In this document: one piece after another, positions 20,273 through 33,150 of the stretch | Layout: every line of letters begins with the position of its first letter | Position numbering within the stretch: the first letter of the stretch is position 1 | DNA from: Adineta steineri | Lineage: Eukaryota > Rotifera > Eurotatoria > Adinetida > Adinetidae | Assembly (NCBI GenBank): GCA_905250115.1 | Contig: CAJNOI010000079.1 | Span: 207,019-271,018, forward strand | Reading direction: 5' to 3' | Length of the DNA: 64,000 nucleotides | Position numbers and translations under genes: made by a program | Notes under the pieces: model-generated | Databases searched by the model: none | Told to the model about the DNA's origin: nothing | Seen by the model: only the letters and a program-made list of their open reading frames with translations

Positions 20273-22161
20273 ATGGATCTAAACGAACAAGGTAGATATA
20301 TAAATTAAACAAAGAAAAAAGAGTTTTTTTATAAAAAAAAATGAATAATTTTTTCTTTCTATAGGACTTCTTCTTCCAGCTCCATTACGAGTATATGATT
20401 GTTCAGCTAATGAAGTTATTTCATTTAAATTAAGTTAGTCTTTTTATTTGTATAAAATTGATTATGTGAAATTATATTTTTTTTGTTCTAGTTCGTTCGG
20501 AAAAGGATTTAGAGAATGATGAAATTGAATTTTCACCAGAATTTACACATCAAATTTTTGGAGAGAAGTAAATTGAATTTTTTTATATTTTTATTGTAAA
20601 TAACATAAAATATTTTTTAGTGAACGAATCTTTGGATATAAAAATTTAAATATAAATATTTATTGTTTATCATCATCACTCAATTTTTACTTAAATATTG
20701 ACTATGATGAAAAAATAAATCCAAAAAAATATCAACAATTTAAGGTAAAAAATAGTTTTTAAATAAGAAAAAACAAAATTTGTACATATATATATTAGGC
20801 TGATGATATTATTGAAACATTAAATGAATGGATACCAAAGACAACAACAACAAATTTAGATTTGTTTTTATCAAAATTAAAAACTGAACATGAATATTCA
20901 ACATTCGGTGAACAAATCTTATCATATGAATTAAAAAGTGAAAAATCTACATCATATGCAATTCATCGTGTTAATCAACATTTCTGTGATGATCAAAAAT
21001 TTGTTGAATGGTATAATCGTCTTGAAACATTTCTTGTATTTTTTATTGATGCTGCATCAGCCATTGATAAAGATGATCCGAATTGGATTATTTATCTTCT
21101 TTATCAAAAATATCAAAATAATAATGGTCAAACATGTTATGCACCTATTGGATTTATTACAGTTTATCTTTATTATGCATATCCTGATAAAAAACGACCA
21201 AGAATTAGGTTAATAAATTATTTTGATTTTATTTCTCTTTAAAGAATTTCTTATGTTTTAGTCAAGTATTGATTCTACCACCATATCAAAGAAAAGGTCA
21301 TGGACGTCGTCTTGTAACAGCAATTTATAATGATTTTCGAAAAGATACTCGTGTTCAAGATATTACAGGTATTTCATAATAATAAATTTTTTTTCTATAT
21401 CTGTTTGTTTCAATACTATCGCTTTGAGTCATTTTTTTTCTGTTAGATATGTAAATACGTTATGAATGCTTTTATATTAAGTAGAGATTTCTTAAGTGTT
21501 TATCAACTTTATTGGTGAATGTTTGAATCGATAAATATTTATTAGTTTTAATATGAAAACAAATTGAATAATAATAATAATAATTTTTTCTTATTATTAT
21601 TTAGCTGAAGATCCATCAGATGAATTTATTGCATTACGTGATCTTGTTTCACTTGAATTATGTCTTAAATATTTACCTGATTTATTTTCAAAAGAATCAA
21701 TACTTAAAACTGATCGATTAACAAAGGAAATGATTGATAAAGCACGTGAGATATGTAAATTAACTAAAGTAAGATTTGATTTTTAGTTTGATTCATTACA
21801 TAATTGAATTTTTTGTTTTATTTAGCAAGAAACTCGTCGTGTACATGAAATGTGTTTTCTTCAATCAATCAATCCTAATGATGAACAACAAATGAAACGT
21901 TTTCGTTTAATCGTTAAACAACGTCTATTTGAACCATTACAAGTAAATTGATTTAGGAAAAATTTATTATCTATGTATTTTATTTTGAAATAGTTTGATA
22001 AACGTCGTCGACTTCAATTAGCTGATCCAGCACTTGAAGCATTAGCAACAGATCCAGAAAAACGAAAAAAATATTTAGATACTCAATATCAATATGTTCT
22101 TGAACATTATGAAAGTATACTTCGAGCATATGACAAATATCAAGAAAAATTATATAAATAA
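20273..22161 (+). CDS. HAT1: Histone acetyltransferase type B catalytic subunit HAT1
   Basis: Nine exons (20273-20291, 20365-20433, 20492-20567, 20621-20744, 20799-21208, 21262-21368, 21605-21768, 21826-21942, 21994-22161) with closed phases give 417 aa, against 419 in human. It has the N-terminal HAT1 domain (PEFTHQIFGE), then the GNAT core: PIGFITVYLYYAYPDKKRPR, the acetyl-CoA loop QRKGHGRRLV, and DITAEDPSDEF with the Glu that acts as general base in the human enzyme. A helical C-terminal domain follows (ETRRVHEMCF, FDKRRRLQLADPA). HAT1 acetylates Lys5 and Lys12 of newly made histone H4 before chromatin assembly, together with RBBP7-type chaperones. It looks intact and complete. Confidence 0.97.
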
Positions 22162-22500
22162 ATTCAAAATATATATATTATATAGAAACATTGTGCAAAT
22201 ACATTTATTTTTCTTGTCTCACTTTATGTAAATGAATGTTAAAATAAAATAAAAAAAGATTTGACAAAATTGTCAATCTCTAAAAAATAATCATAAGTAA
22301 TTTATTCTTAAAACTAGAAAGTATGAACTGATTTTTTCATTCTCTGAAAGAAAGCCAATTGAACAAAAGTTTCTAAATGAATAGCATTTTATTTCTTCTG
22401 ATTTTTATCTAATCTATACCATGTATTGTATAAAAATAGATATGTTTCTAATTATCTTCTAGAATTTAATAAATTGATGATTAGACATGCGATAATTTAG
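22162..22500. other. Intergenic; left end of the hAT element not found here
   Basis: AT-rich sequence after HAT1. It should contain the left terminal repeat and first exon of the hAT transposon if the element were whole, but no CAGGGTTGCC-like end is visible. Confidence 0.4.
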
Positions 22501-24288
22501 AATTTCTAGGTAAAGCAGTAGGAAGTAATTTAGAGATAATTGAGTATAAAACTGCTGTGAAGCGCATGTTAGATTCTAAACAAAAATCTTGTGAGTGTGA
22601 GCATTATTCTTTAGACTTTATTGAGCAGCAACATGAATCAGCTGATGCATTATTTGCTAATATAAAATATGTATTAGAAGCAAATGAATTAAAACTTAAT
22701 CAATTAGTTTCAATTGGATCTGATAACACCAACGTAAATGTCGGCAATCACCACAGTGTATTTGCTTTATTCGAAAAGCTCTCACCTGGTTTAATAAAAG
22801 GTAAAGCATATTCTAATATTAAAATTTGTATAATTTATTTGCTCTATAATTACTCTTTCGATCTAGGAACTTGTTATTCGCACGTTCTTCATAATTCTGT
22901 AAAACATGGAAACCAACATTTGTTATTTGACATTGAAACAACAATACTAAAAATATATTCTCATTTTTGCAGATCATCCGTTCGTGTTCAACAGTTAGCG
23001 AACTATTTTGATTTTATTGAACAAGAGCAAAAAGTAAAGAATCATATTCGTATTTTGGATATTGTATCAATATATACATATATATATATTCCATTTAGGT
23101 AATACTTAAACATATTAAAATAAGATGGTTGAGTCTTTTAAAATCTATTGAACGTCTCATTGCAATTCATCCAGTTGTTAAAAGTTATTTTTTGAATCTG
23201 GATATTGAAGAATGTCCACAGTTATTGTTAGAATTCTTTACATCGCATAAAGGTAATGATCGGCTTGAAAACATACACATATGTATATATTAATTTTTTT
23301 TATCTATATAGGTGACTGTACGTTGTACTTTTTGGCAAGCGTTTTACCAGACGTACAAAATGCAAATTTGGTATTACAACGTGAATATACAACTGGAGTT
23401 AATATACATGACATTATCACAAATTTACTTCGTAAATTAAAGAATCGTTTACAGGATGAGTTTTTTGGTTGTAAAGTTGCTCAATTACTCGAAGATTCTC
23501 CAATAAAACAAGTTGATGATTTAAAAAAATCATTTAAAGTATTTATTCGTTCAATTATTGATTATATTGAGAAATATTACAATGACTATAAATCATTTTA
23601 TCAATCAATTTCTGTTTTCGCTGAAGTCGATATTGAAAAAATCGACTGGCGCAGCATTCAAAAATGTTCTACTTTTATTGTTAATCAATCAATTGATCAA
23701 GATAATTTATATGATGAATTTAACTATATTAAATCTAAGTATATCAATTTGAAAGGAAAGTTCGGTGGAATTAGTAATCAAGTGCAATCATTTATTTTAT
23801 TAAATCAAGGTTCATCAAAATATAATGGAATATCAATTAATCATGAAACAAATCTATGCGATGATTATGATGCTATTCTAGATAATCTAGATAATACTGA
23901 TATCGATGATGATGATGATGATGAAGCCGATGCGAAAATTTATAAACATAAAAAAACAAATAGTTTAACTAGAAGTGATCATGCGTGGGCATTTTTACTC
24001 GACGGTGAATGTGTACCCAATTTAAAAAAATTGGTTGAGTTTGTATTTGCTATCCCTGGATCGAATGCCTTTTGCGAGACAGTATTTAGCCACATGAACT
24101 ACCTTTGGAATAACAGTAGAAACAGAATGAAACATGATTTAGTTGGAGCTGAGTTGAAAATTAAAATGAATACTCATTTTACTTGCACAGAGTTTTACGA
24201 TTTTCTTTTAACTAAACCAGATATATTGAAACAGATTCGATCGTCAGATAAATACAGCCATGTTGCAAAAGTTCCACGTATTGCTTAG
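22501..24288 (+). CDS. hAT-family transposase (N-terminus not resolved)
   Basis: Four exons (22501-22800, 22867-23033, 23099-23252, 23312-24288) join in phase with 45-66 nt introns, giving about 532 aa open to the TAG at 24286. The exon at 22501 starts after a good acceptor (GATAATTTAG), so at least one upstream exon, probably with a BED-type zinc finger and the first catalytic Asp, is missing. Visible hAT features are SIGSDNTNVNVG with the second catalytic Asp, CYSHVLHNSVKHGNQ, and the C-terminal dimerisation region LKKLVEFVFAIPGSNAFCET plus FSHMNYLWNNSRNRM. An acidic run of Asp lies in the insertion domain. The reading frame is free of internal stops, which suggests a young or recently active copy. 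Confidence 0.85.
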
Positions 24289-24649
24289 TAGAAAATTGAT
24301 TATATATTTTTTTATATTATATGTTTTGATTTGTATTAACCAAGAAGTTAACTTTGATTTTCTTTTTTTTCATATTATAATTGCTATTCATGAAATAAAT
24401 GTTAAAGTAAACATTATAGAACTACGATTCATTTTAGTTTTAATATAGTAATGAGAAATTTTTTCATCATTATTTCGATATGAGAAGTAAAGACATTTTC
24501 ATATCTAGTAAAAAACACCTAATGGCTCTTGAACTTTTAAAAAAAGTCTCCTGATTTTCACTACTGATTTTAGATAAAAATTCTCCTGGAAAACTCCTGC
24601 TTTTTTTTTTGAAACTCCTGATTTCTAAAATTTTGATTTGGCAACCCTG
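22501..24649 (+). mobile_element. hAT-superfamily DNA transposon, left end missing or unrecognised
   Basis: The element includes the spliced transposase gene (22501-24288) and a right end at 24611-24649 that finishes GATTTGGCAACCCTG. Read inward this is CAGGGTTGCCAAATC, a typical hAT terminal sequence. Just inside it, CTCCTGATTT-type motifs repeat several times, as subterminal repeats do. No matching left terminal repeat or 8-bp target duplication was found between HAT1 and 22501, so the copy is probably 5'-truncated or its left end has decayed. Confidence 0.75.
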
Positions 24650-25736
24650 AAACCGACCTCAGATCTGAATTTCACACTCTTGATAAACTTTCGCTCAACT
24701 CTTATAAAAAAACTTTTTTGTGAAAAAATGGTCCTTTGTGTAAAAAAGTGAACCTCAAAAAAATTTAAGAAAAATGACACCAGATTCGAGTTTTTTGACC
24801 CCAATTACCCCTCTGTCAATCCTTATAGAAAAAATTACTTTTATATCTTTACTTAAGTTTTGGTCCATCTTAAGTGTGTGGGTGTGTGACTATGGATAAG
24901 ACTCTTCCCTTCATCCTCTCACTCTCACCACGTCCTCATCCACACTTTCACCCTCAGCCTCACACCCACCCTCAATACATAAATTACCTTAATAAATATA
25001 TTACGTATCACTCTGAAACATTTATTCAAGAAGATACAAGTAGTCTTTACCGTATTAAATTATATATTGAACAAAATTCAGTTATTCCTACGCATGATAT
25101 GAAAAAAGTTCGTCTTTATATGCATATTAATTTGTTCGATGGGGTAAAATGATTATTAATCAACAAACTATAACATTATTTACTCGCGATAGACAATAAT
25201 GGTTATTAAAATTAGATTATTTAGATAAAAGACTGACGATTCAATTGATTGAACAATATGAATCAGTAAAAAAAGAAAATCGATGTGGAAATTTTGTCAA
25301 TAAGTTAATGAACGAAAAATTTGCTCAAAAGATTGCATGGAACTTTATGATAATGCTTCAGCTAAACTTAAGGTTTTGATTTGAAACGAATAAAACGTGA
25401 GAATGGAAGTAATGCAAAACATATCCGCTCAGATTCTGAAGATGTAACTCATTATGAATGATAGAAGTCGTAACACAGTTCGGGTTGATTTTAATAATAA
25501 AAATTTGATTAAGTGGATTGATAGATAGTCAACATAGTAGAATTAAATTTNNNNNNNNNNATAGTCAACATAGTAGAATTAAATTTATTCCCATCTGTGC
25601 AATGTCATTCTAGAGATATATTAAAAAAAAACGATATTGATAAAACAGTTGTCTAATAATAAAAAAAAATTCATCGTGTCAAAAAGATAAAGTAACCAGT
25701 CAGTCGATAGATTTTCATAGTAGACTTCATTTGAAT
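24650..25736. other. Repeat remnants and decayed coding-like sequence around an assembly gap
   Basis: At 24861-24980 there is another telomere-like copy: a G-rich GTGTGTGGGTGTGTG part faces C-rich sequence ending CTCACACCCACCCTC. From about 24985 to 25480 several short frames in different phases look like former coding sequence (for example YRIKLYIEQNSVIPTHDMKK, then LDYLDKRLTIQLIEQYES), broken by stops. The family is not recognised. Ten Ns occupy 25551-25560. Confidence 0.4.
25525..25586. other. Assembly gap flanked by identical 26-bp sequence
   Basis: Positions 25525-25550 and 25561-25586 are the same 26 bases (starting ATAGTCAACATAG), separated by ten Ns. This is what results when two overlapping contig ends are joined with a nominal gap instead of being merged. 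The true sequence is probably 36 bp shorter and continuous. Confidence 0.8.
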
Positions 25737-28700
25737 ATGGATCGATTGAAAAGAGTTTTAATGAAAAATAACCATATTTTTCTAAACCTAGTGGTAATTT
25801 TACAATTGCTTCATGGTTCTCAATCATTCGTACAACTCTATAATACTGAAGATAGTTCATCACTTGAATTCTATGATTGTATCTACAACGAGAATGACGC
25901 GACGGTTATGTATTGTCGTCGACCTGGAGAAGTCATAGAACTAAATCGACAACAACAAAGATGTTTTTCGAGTGGCAAAGAAATTACATATGCTAATTTA
26001 CAAAAATGGAACATTACCTCACAAGAAGTCTTGCAGTTGACTTCAAGTATCGAACAAGCCGATGAATATGCGGCATATCTGTTGAATAATTCATCTTTCG
26101 ATAATAACGACGATAGTATCATTTGTAATTGTTCGGATTCGTCTATTTTTGGCAAATTTTGTGAGTATCAACTTTTTTTCGGTAGTCAATCGTTTAATGA
26201 AAGCATTACAACACAATTTGAATTGAAAGCAAAAGATAAATACAGTAGTCAGATATATGGCAAAATTCTGTGTTATACAACATTAGAATGTAATTATGGA
26301 TTATTGTGTTTGGACTGGAGAAATATTTGTGATGGAATTTCGAACTGTATTGATAGTATTGATGAAGAAAATTGTGATTTATTAGAATTTAATGAATGCA
26401 AAGATGATGAATTTCGTTGTGATAATGGTCATTGCATTCCAGAGGAATACTGGATGGACGGTAATGTTTCTTCATTTTTAGTTGATTAAAATATAACTGT
26501 TTTATCTTAGGGTGGATCCGATCAACGCATGAATGTATGGATCATAGTGACGAACGAGATACGCACAATAATTTTTGTTTAAATTTATTCTGGAGTTTCG
26601 ATTGTGATGAACGCTTATGCCCACCAACAAGTTGGTCTTGCGGGGATGGGCAATGTATACCACTGCTCCAGCGATTTTCCTATCAATTTTTCTATGAAGG
26701 TAATGCTCAATGTGAAAATCTGAGAGATTGCAATTATGCATGTGAAGTATGTGCTAATGAAAATCTATGGACAATAGAAGAAGGTTTATGTTGGGACTTT
26801 TTGGAGCAGAAAAAGACTAAATTAGAATTAGCTGCGACAATGGTTAATGATACATGTCTTTTATGGCTAAAATGTAAATTAGTAGGCATCGATAAAGTAG
26901 ACTGCGATTGCCCATTAGATGAACTATGCGAATTTGGAGATAGTGACGAGCAAATGGAGGAACAATGTTCAGATCCTATTGAATATCCGCCGTATGGTCT
27001 CTATCGTCCTTATTTGTCAACTTATTATCATGTAGGCACGTTTGCATTTAAAAGAGATGCGCCATCGATTTACAAAGTGAAAGGGAGTATTAAATGTCGT
27101 GGTTATCAAGCGGTTACTTTAAATCAAGAAATTGATTTACCATTAGAGATAGAAAGTATTTTGACGTATAATGATCAGTTTTTTATTGTTGCTATGTATC
27201 GCAGCGCATTAGATTCTTTATTTTGTAATAATCAAAATATTTATCAAAACAAGTCCAAAGATGCACCAAAATTTGATGAACTATGTTGGAGTGGATTAAC
27301 TCGAACATTAGATACAAACAAATCTTACAGTTTTTACGATATATGTCCTAAAGATCCACTATGCCTGTCTAGTTATCGTATTAATGACGGTATTGATCAT
27401 TGTTATCATAATCTAGATGAAAATAGACCAGAATACCGAGAATCCTGTGCTAATATACGCAAGTATCGGTTGCAATGTTCTCTAGATGAGCAACCCATGT
27501 GTCTTGTACCACAATATGTAGGTACAGCCTTTGTTGATTGTTCCAATTATTATGATGAATTTATCTTTGGTTCAAATGTACCTATTGAAATTGAAGCGTG
27601 TTCGACTGAAAACGATGATCAATGTAAAATATTTCGAGATTACATACATATGACAACAAAGAATAATACTAAACAAGAGATAGAGTCATTTATACAATCG
27701 ATAAAAACGAAGAGTTATGGTAGAAGTCTTCCTCATCACCAGTATTGTGATACCTTTTGGGATTTATCAACAACTGATGAATCAGCTGAGTACTGCCAAC
27801 TATGGATATGTACAACAGACGAGTTTCAATGTCCAAAAACGGGTCAGTGTATCAATCCTGAATGGATTTGTGATGGTAAGTTGATTTTCTGAAGATTACG
27901 TAGCTATTTTTATTCATTTCGATCTCTTTTAAACTAGGTATTTGGGATTGTAGTGATGGTAGTGATGAAGAAGGGATTTTTCTTATCAATGAACTATCAA
28001 CTCATAATATACCTTTAGTAAATTTGAGAAAACTTAAAAGACTTAAAGAACGTTGTAGAGAACTCTACAAATCTCAACCACTTTCCCAGTTATGTGATTA
28101 TCAAACAGAATATCCTTGCCTAAGAAACATTAGTATTTTCCAGGAATTATGGAATTTTAGTCTTCATAGACCATGCATACCACTTTCACAACTTGGCGAT
28201 GGCATTATACAATGTTTCGGAGGTAAAGATGAAAAATTGACGATCCATATGTATCCAGCTGGTGAAGTACTTGGATTGTCCTTTTTATGCCAAACTACCA
28301 ATAAGGATATTCTAATTATTAATATGTGTAACGGACTGCAGACGTGCGACAATGACGAAGACGAATATGTTTGTTTAACGGATCGAATACCAGAAATAGC
28401 AAAAACAAATAATAGTTACTGTGGTTATGATCCATTAGATGTTGTTTGTTTGAACGGAACATGTATAAAAGCAGCACGCTGTAATGGTCATAAAGACTGC
28501 GAATATGGTGAAGATGATTATACATGCGCTTTACACGGCGATGAGGTAGAGTTAAATTCAATGGATTTAGTACACTATCGGTATTCGAGGCGTGCAGACG
28601 TGCATAGTTCCGATAGAATAATTCGGATTTCCGATTTTCCGCCAACATTAAATCCCCGAACTATGCAAGACGATACTACTGTCCGACAGATGAAACATAG

Positions 28701-31344
28701 TGAAAGTCATTTTTCTCTAAAATCATCAAATGATTCATTCAATAAATTTCAAATTGCTTATCATTGCAATCGTGGATTATCTGTTCTTATGCTACACAAT
28801 AAAGATCTAGTTTGTTTCTGTCCACCTTCATATTATGGCAAATACTGTGAATTTTATAGTGATCGTCTAACCATCGTTACTCATTTGAACTATACCAATA
28901 GTCCTTACTTGAACATAGAATGCGATACAGTGGTCTTACAGGTTTTGTCTGTATTACTTTTTGAAGATGAAGTTGTGGATCATTATAGCTTTCGTATAAA
29001 ACTAAACAGTGAAAGGTTCGACTATATAATAAAAGAGAGATTTTTTCTCGTTTATTCACGTTCAGAAAAATATTTAAATCATAAACAAAGACGTTATTTT
29101 AATCGCACAAATATTATCAAAAACCAACCGTATACAGTTCGGTTCGAACTTTATGAATTGAAGAAAAATGTAACGATACAATTCGTTGGCCTCTGGCAAT
29201 ACACGATCTATTTCGATTATTTACCATCGTTTCGTTTAGCAAAAGTCCTACGATTTCCATCTAGATTTCCTGAGAACGATCCGTGTCATCATAACTCATG
29301 TAATAATCGATCGAGTTGTCATCGTATATTAAATGAAAATTCTACAACAGCGTATTTATGTTTATGCCGAGCACCTTTCTATGGTAAAGATTGCCAATTG
29401 ATTGATGAAAATTGTTCGAAGTTTTGTGCTCCCTATTCGGTCTGTAAACCAAGATATCGTGGAATCGTCAATAATAATCAACAACCACTTTGTATCTGTC
29501 CTTGGTATTTTCATGGACCGAGATGTTATTTACAATATTCAGCATGTTCATCTCAACCTTGTCTAAATGATGGTACATGTTTTGAAAACTTTGATCCAAC
29601 TGATCCAATACCTTATATTTGCTCTTGTCAAAATAAGTTTTACGGAGATCGTTGCGAATACGAAGATATTCGTATTCATATTCAGTTAAATGTGTCTACT
29701 GATGTTCCCGTGAATGTCTTAGTATCCGCTGTTCAATACTTAGACTTTACCCTTACGAATTATGATTTAATTCTTCGACAACAAAAAGTATCATTTGGTT
29801 TACCACTTGAATGGAACTACTATTATAATGAATTGATTGCACCAGAACTTGGTCTTTTATTAATCTATGATGACAACTATCGACAAAGGAATCCTCGATT
29901 CTATTTATTATATATACAAAATGCGAAAGAAAGTATTAATATAACTGTAGAATTGAATGAGCGTAATTATTGCGCACATATTTCAACATGGATAAATCAA
30001 ATGAGTAAGTTTTCCAACGATAAAGAATACGATATTTTGATCAAAAAGAAAAATATTTTGTATTGATTTGTTATTTAGATGATTCTATACCTTTACTTTT
30101 TCAATATCATCAAATTTGCCGTAAAACTTTGAATCGTACAAAAACTATGTGCTTTCGTGATGATATTTATCTTTGTATTTGTGGTGAAGATTTTTATCGT
30201 GCTGAATGTTTTGGTTACGATTTATCTAGCGGTGGATGTACTTATTGTTTATCAGATGGTTTCTGTTTAAGTGGTGATGCTGAAGATCAAGTCGATATGA
30301 TCTGCTTATGTCCACGATGTCATTACGGTGAATCTTGCCAATTTTCAAATGAATTATTGAGTTTTACGTTAGATTCCTTGATCTTAAGTGATGTGTACTA
30401 CCATCAAACACTCGCTTCTGTTGTTTACATCATCATTGCAACAATCGTGTGTCTCATCGGTTTTTTTAACAATTTATGTAGTCTTTTGACATTCATTCGT
30501 TCACAACCTCGTCGTTTTGGTGTGGGTAATTACCTTTTGCTTGTCGCCATTGTTAATCAATGTTCTCTTACATGTCTTCTTCTTAAATTCATTCATATTA
30601 TTCTATACAGCACTGGCACTCTTGTCAATCATAGCCATGTGAATCTATATATGTGTAAGATAATCTCCTACTTTCTTTCGGTCTCTACTCGAATTACCTA
30701 TTGGCTTACAAGTCTGGTGACTATTGAACGTGTTTGCATGGCTCTTTTCCTTTCATTTAGTATGACGAAGAAATCAACATTAGCTCTTCGTCTGAGTTTG
30801 CTCGTTGGATTAGTGGTGACTAGCATGCATATTCATGAAGCGTTGTATTACAAAACTGTCATTGATCGATCTGCAACATTAAATCAGATTGCCATATGTG
30901 TTACAGATTATCGAGGATTTCATTTAAAGGCGTACAATCGTATAAATATTTTCCTACATCATTTCGTTCCTTTTCTAGTTCAATTACTTGCAATCAGTAT
31001 TCTTATTATTCAAACTACACGTAGTCGTCTACGCGCTACTGAAAATAACAATGACAACAATACATTTCTCGCTATTTTGAAAAAAAAAATTTCAAATGAA
31101 TAAAGAATATTATTTCACTCCAACAATTATTATTCTCAGTGCTCTACCACAGATAATTTTTTCGTTTGCTTATGGCTGTACTGAGTTGAAAGAAGGATGG
31201 AAAAAATATACTCTATTAACAACATATCTCTTATCATATTTACCACAGATATTAGGATTTGTTCTCTATGTTCTACCGTCAAGTGCATATACCAAAGAAT
31301 TTCAAAAGACACCTATCGGCAAGTTATTAACAAAGAAATCGTAA
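25737..31344 (+). CDS. LDL-receptor-class-A and EGF-repeat seven-transmembrane receptor, frame broken near TM6
   Basis: Four exons (25737-26460, 26511-27875, 27938-30004, 30079-31344) join in phase to about 1,806 aa. The ATG at 25737 is followed by a signal peptide (about 1-28). The ectodomain has several LDLa modules (CLDWRNICDGISNCIDSIDE, CKDDEFRCDNGHCIPEE, CTTDEFQCPKTGQC) and EGF modules (CICPWYFHGPRCY, CSCQNKFYGDRCEYED, CLCPRCHYGESCQF). The C-terminus is a rhodopsin-like 7TM bundle with GFFNNLCSLLTFI in TM1 and TIERVCMALF in place of DRY. Lymnaea GRL101 and relaxin receptors also pair LDLa modules with such a bundle. An A10 run at 31080-31089 shifts the frame, and the remaining TM6-TM7 and tail (31090-31344) are open one frame over. 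This is either an indel error or a real break. Ligand unknown. Confidence 0.88.
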
Positions 31345-32209
31345 GAAATTAATGGCAAATTCTATTACGTCTTTACTGTAAAAGTTTTTTTTTCTTATTG
31401 GAATGAGATCTGATATATTTCAATAAAATCATAAAACACAATGCTAATTTGTTTTAATTGAGTTTTTTAATGAACGGAGTGTACTTCTGTGAGCGTGTGA
31501 GTGAGGGTATACGTATGAATGATGGCAATAGTCACAAATCTGGAGACCTGTCTAGCTCAGTAACAGGTAAAAAAAAATTCATCTAAGATATATTTATTTG
31601 GAGAGTTGATATATATGAACAAATGAATGGAGATTCGTTTTTTAATTCACGTTGCTTTTCAAGAAATAATCAAGGTGGAAAGTGCGGGCCAAGTGCCACC
31701 AACACTTCAGCATTTTTCCAGTACCTAGTATTATTTTTTGATGTTCGGATGCATCAGCATAAACAGAAACCGAGCAAAGAAATAATGCTATCTTTGCTCA
31801 GTAAAATCTGAACGTAAGATTCGATAAACAGATGATGATTATGTACAGAATGAATCATAGTAACTGTAGATTTAAAAAAAACAGTTATATGATTTTTTTA
31901 TTAATACCAAAATGAGAAACTAAATAACAATATGATCTTCAGTATTTTTTTCAGAGAAGGAATATTATTATTTGATATAATAGAATATATTTGTAGCATG
32001 CATTCAAGCGACTGAATATTCCAATAGTCAAATCTTATCGTATAAAATATTCAAAAAAAAAAGATTATAGGAAGTCTCGGCTAATATATTATATCGGTGT
32101 ATTCATACACAATCTAAGAGTAATCAATATCTTCTATCTACATATTGCGAGTGCCTTGAAATAAGAGAAAAAAAGATTTAAAGTATCATCTTAAATTAGG
32201 ACCAACTGG
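31345..32209. other. Intergenic, nothing recognised but a short hairpin
   Basis: AT-rich. At 31773-31800 a perfect 9-bp stem GAGCAAAGA / TCTTTGCTC encloses a 10-nt loop. A short open frame at 31623-31811 (plus) spans it but shows no family features. Confidence 0.4.
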
Positions 32210-33150
32210 ATCCCACCATAATTATGATTTTACAAAATCCAAACAACTACGAACAATTAAGTGAAGAAGGTGTAGGTAAAATATTGGGTAAATGTTTAAC
32301 ATCTAGTAAAACGACAGATTTTTTTGCTTCGTCACTAAATAATGTATCTTTTTTATAATAAGAAAGTGGTAGTTCAGTTTGATTGAGTAATTGTGGATTC
32401 ATTAATAAAAATCCTGAAAAATCATTCGTTGGATTTTTTGTTGTTTTACATGCATTACGAACAATTTAAACCCAAAAATAAATTAATGTTTCATTTATTT
32501 ATTTTATATATTTATTAGTATTATCAAATAATAATTTTATTGTTTGTTTTCTATTATGAACTTGTAAATAACTCCATATTAATCTTAATAATAATCGATG
32601 GTAAATTTTTTCAATAAATTCTTCATTTGAATCTTCATGAGAACCATTTTCTACTTTGACCATTGATGAATTTATTTTCATATTAATATATTAATAAAAT
32701 GGAGATTTAATTGCATTTATTAGCCATATTTTAATAATATATCTTCTTGTTTCAATCGATATTCTAAATCAATTTTATTCAAATAAATTAATAAAGGTAG
32801 TTTTTAAGTACATTTTCACTCAATAAACTCCATAATTCTTCTGTTGCTTCTTCTAATCGAGTACTATCATATAAATCAATAACAAAATAAATACTTGTGT
32901 ATTTGGAAAATATTGTCGAATTAGAGAATGAATTACAATATGTTCTCCGTTATGTCCTAAAATGTTAAATTAACTATTTTCTTATAATATACAGTTTCTA
33001 CATTAAAACTAATTGAAGGAATAGTTTCAATAATTTCATGTAATTTGAATTTATAAGCAATCGTTGCTTTACCTAATCGATCAAGACCCATGATTAATAT
33101 TTTATATTTCTTCTTCAACCAAATATTATTTTTTTGATGTTGTCAAAATG
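32210..33150 (-). pseudogene. ARF-family small GTPase pseudogene with downstream helical remnants
   Basis: On the minus strand 33120-32940 encodes a recognisable ARF start: [18 protein letters not shown] (P-loop, normally GLDAAGKTTI) and then [21 protein letters not shown] stop codon replaces the Trp expected before the DVGG motif. After a shift, 32940-32770 gives GHNGEHIVIHSLIRQYFPNT and, in another frame, DLYDSTRLEEATEELWSLLS and YLNKIDLEY. The NKxD motif survives only as NKID. Downstream, 32681-32499 (helical, 60 aa) and 32460-32215 look like coding remnants that may have been a C-terminal extension. Several in-frame stops and shifts make a functional GTPase very unlikely. Confidence 0.75.

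Noticed and set aside
24985-25480. A gene between the hAT element and the gap
   Set aside because: The coding-like pieces change frame and carry stops, and no splice pattern repairs them in an obvious way, so they are kept only as decayed sequence.
25621-25863. 80-aa minus-strand frame next to the gap
   Set aside because: It lies antisense to the signal-peptide exon of the receptor and has no family features.
31548-31570. TCTAGCTCAGTAACAGG resembling a tRNA D-arm/A box
   Set aside because: No B box, acceptor stem or anticodon arm follows at tRNA spacing.
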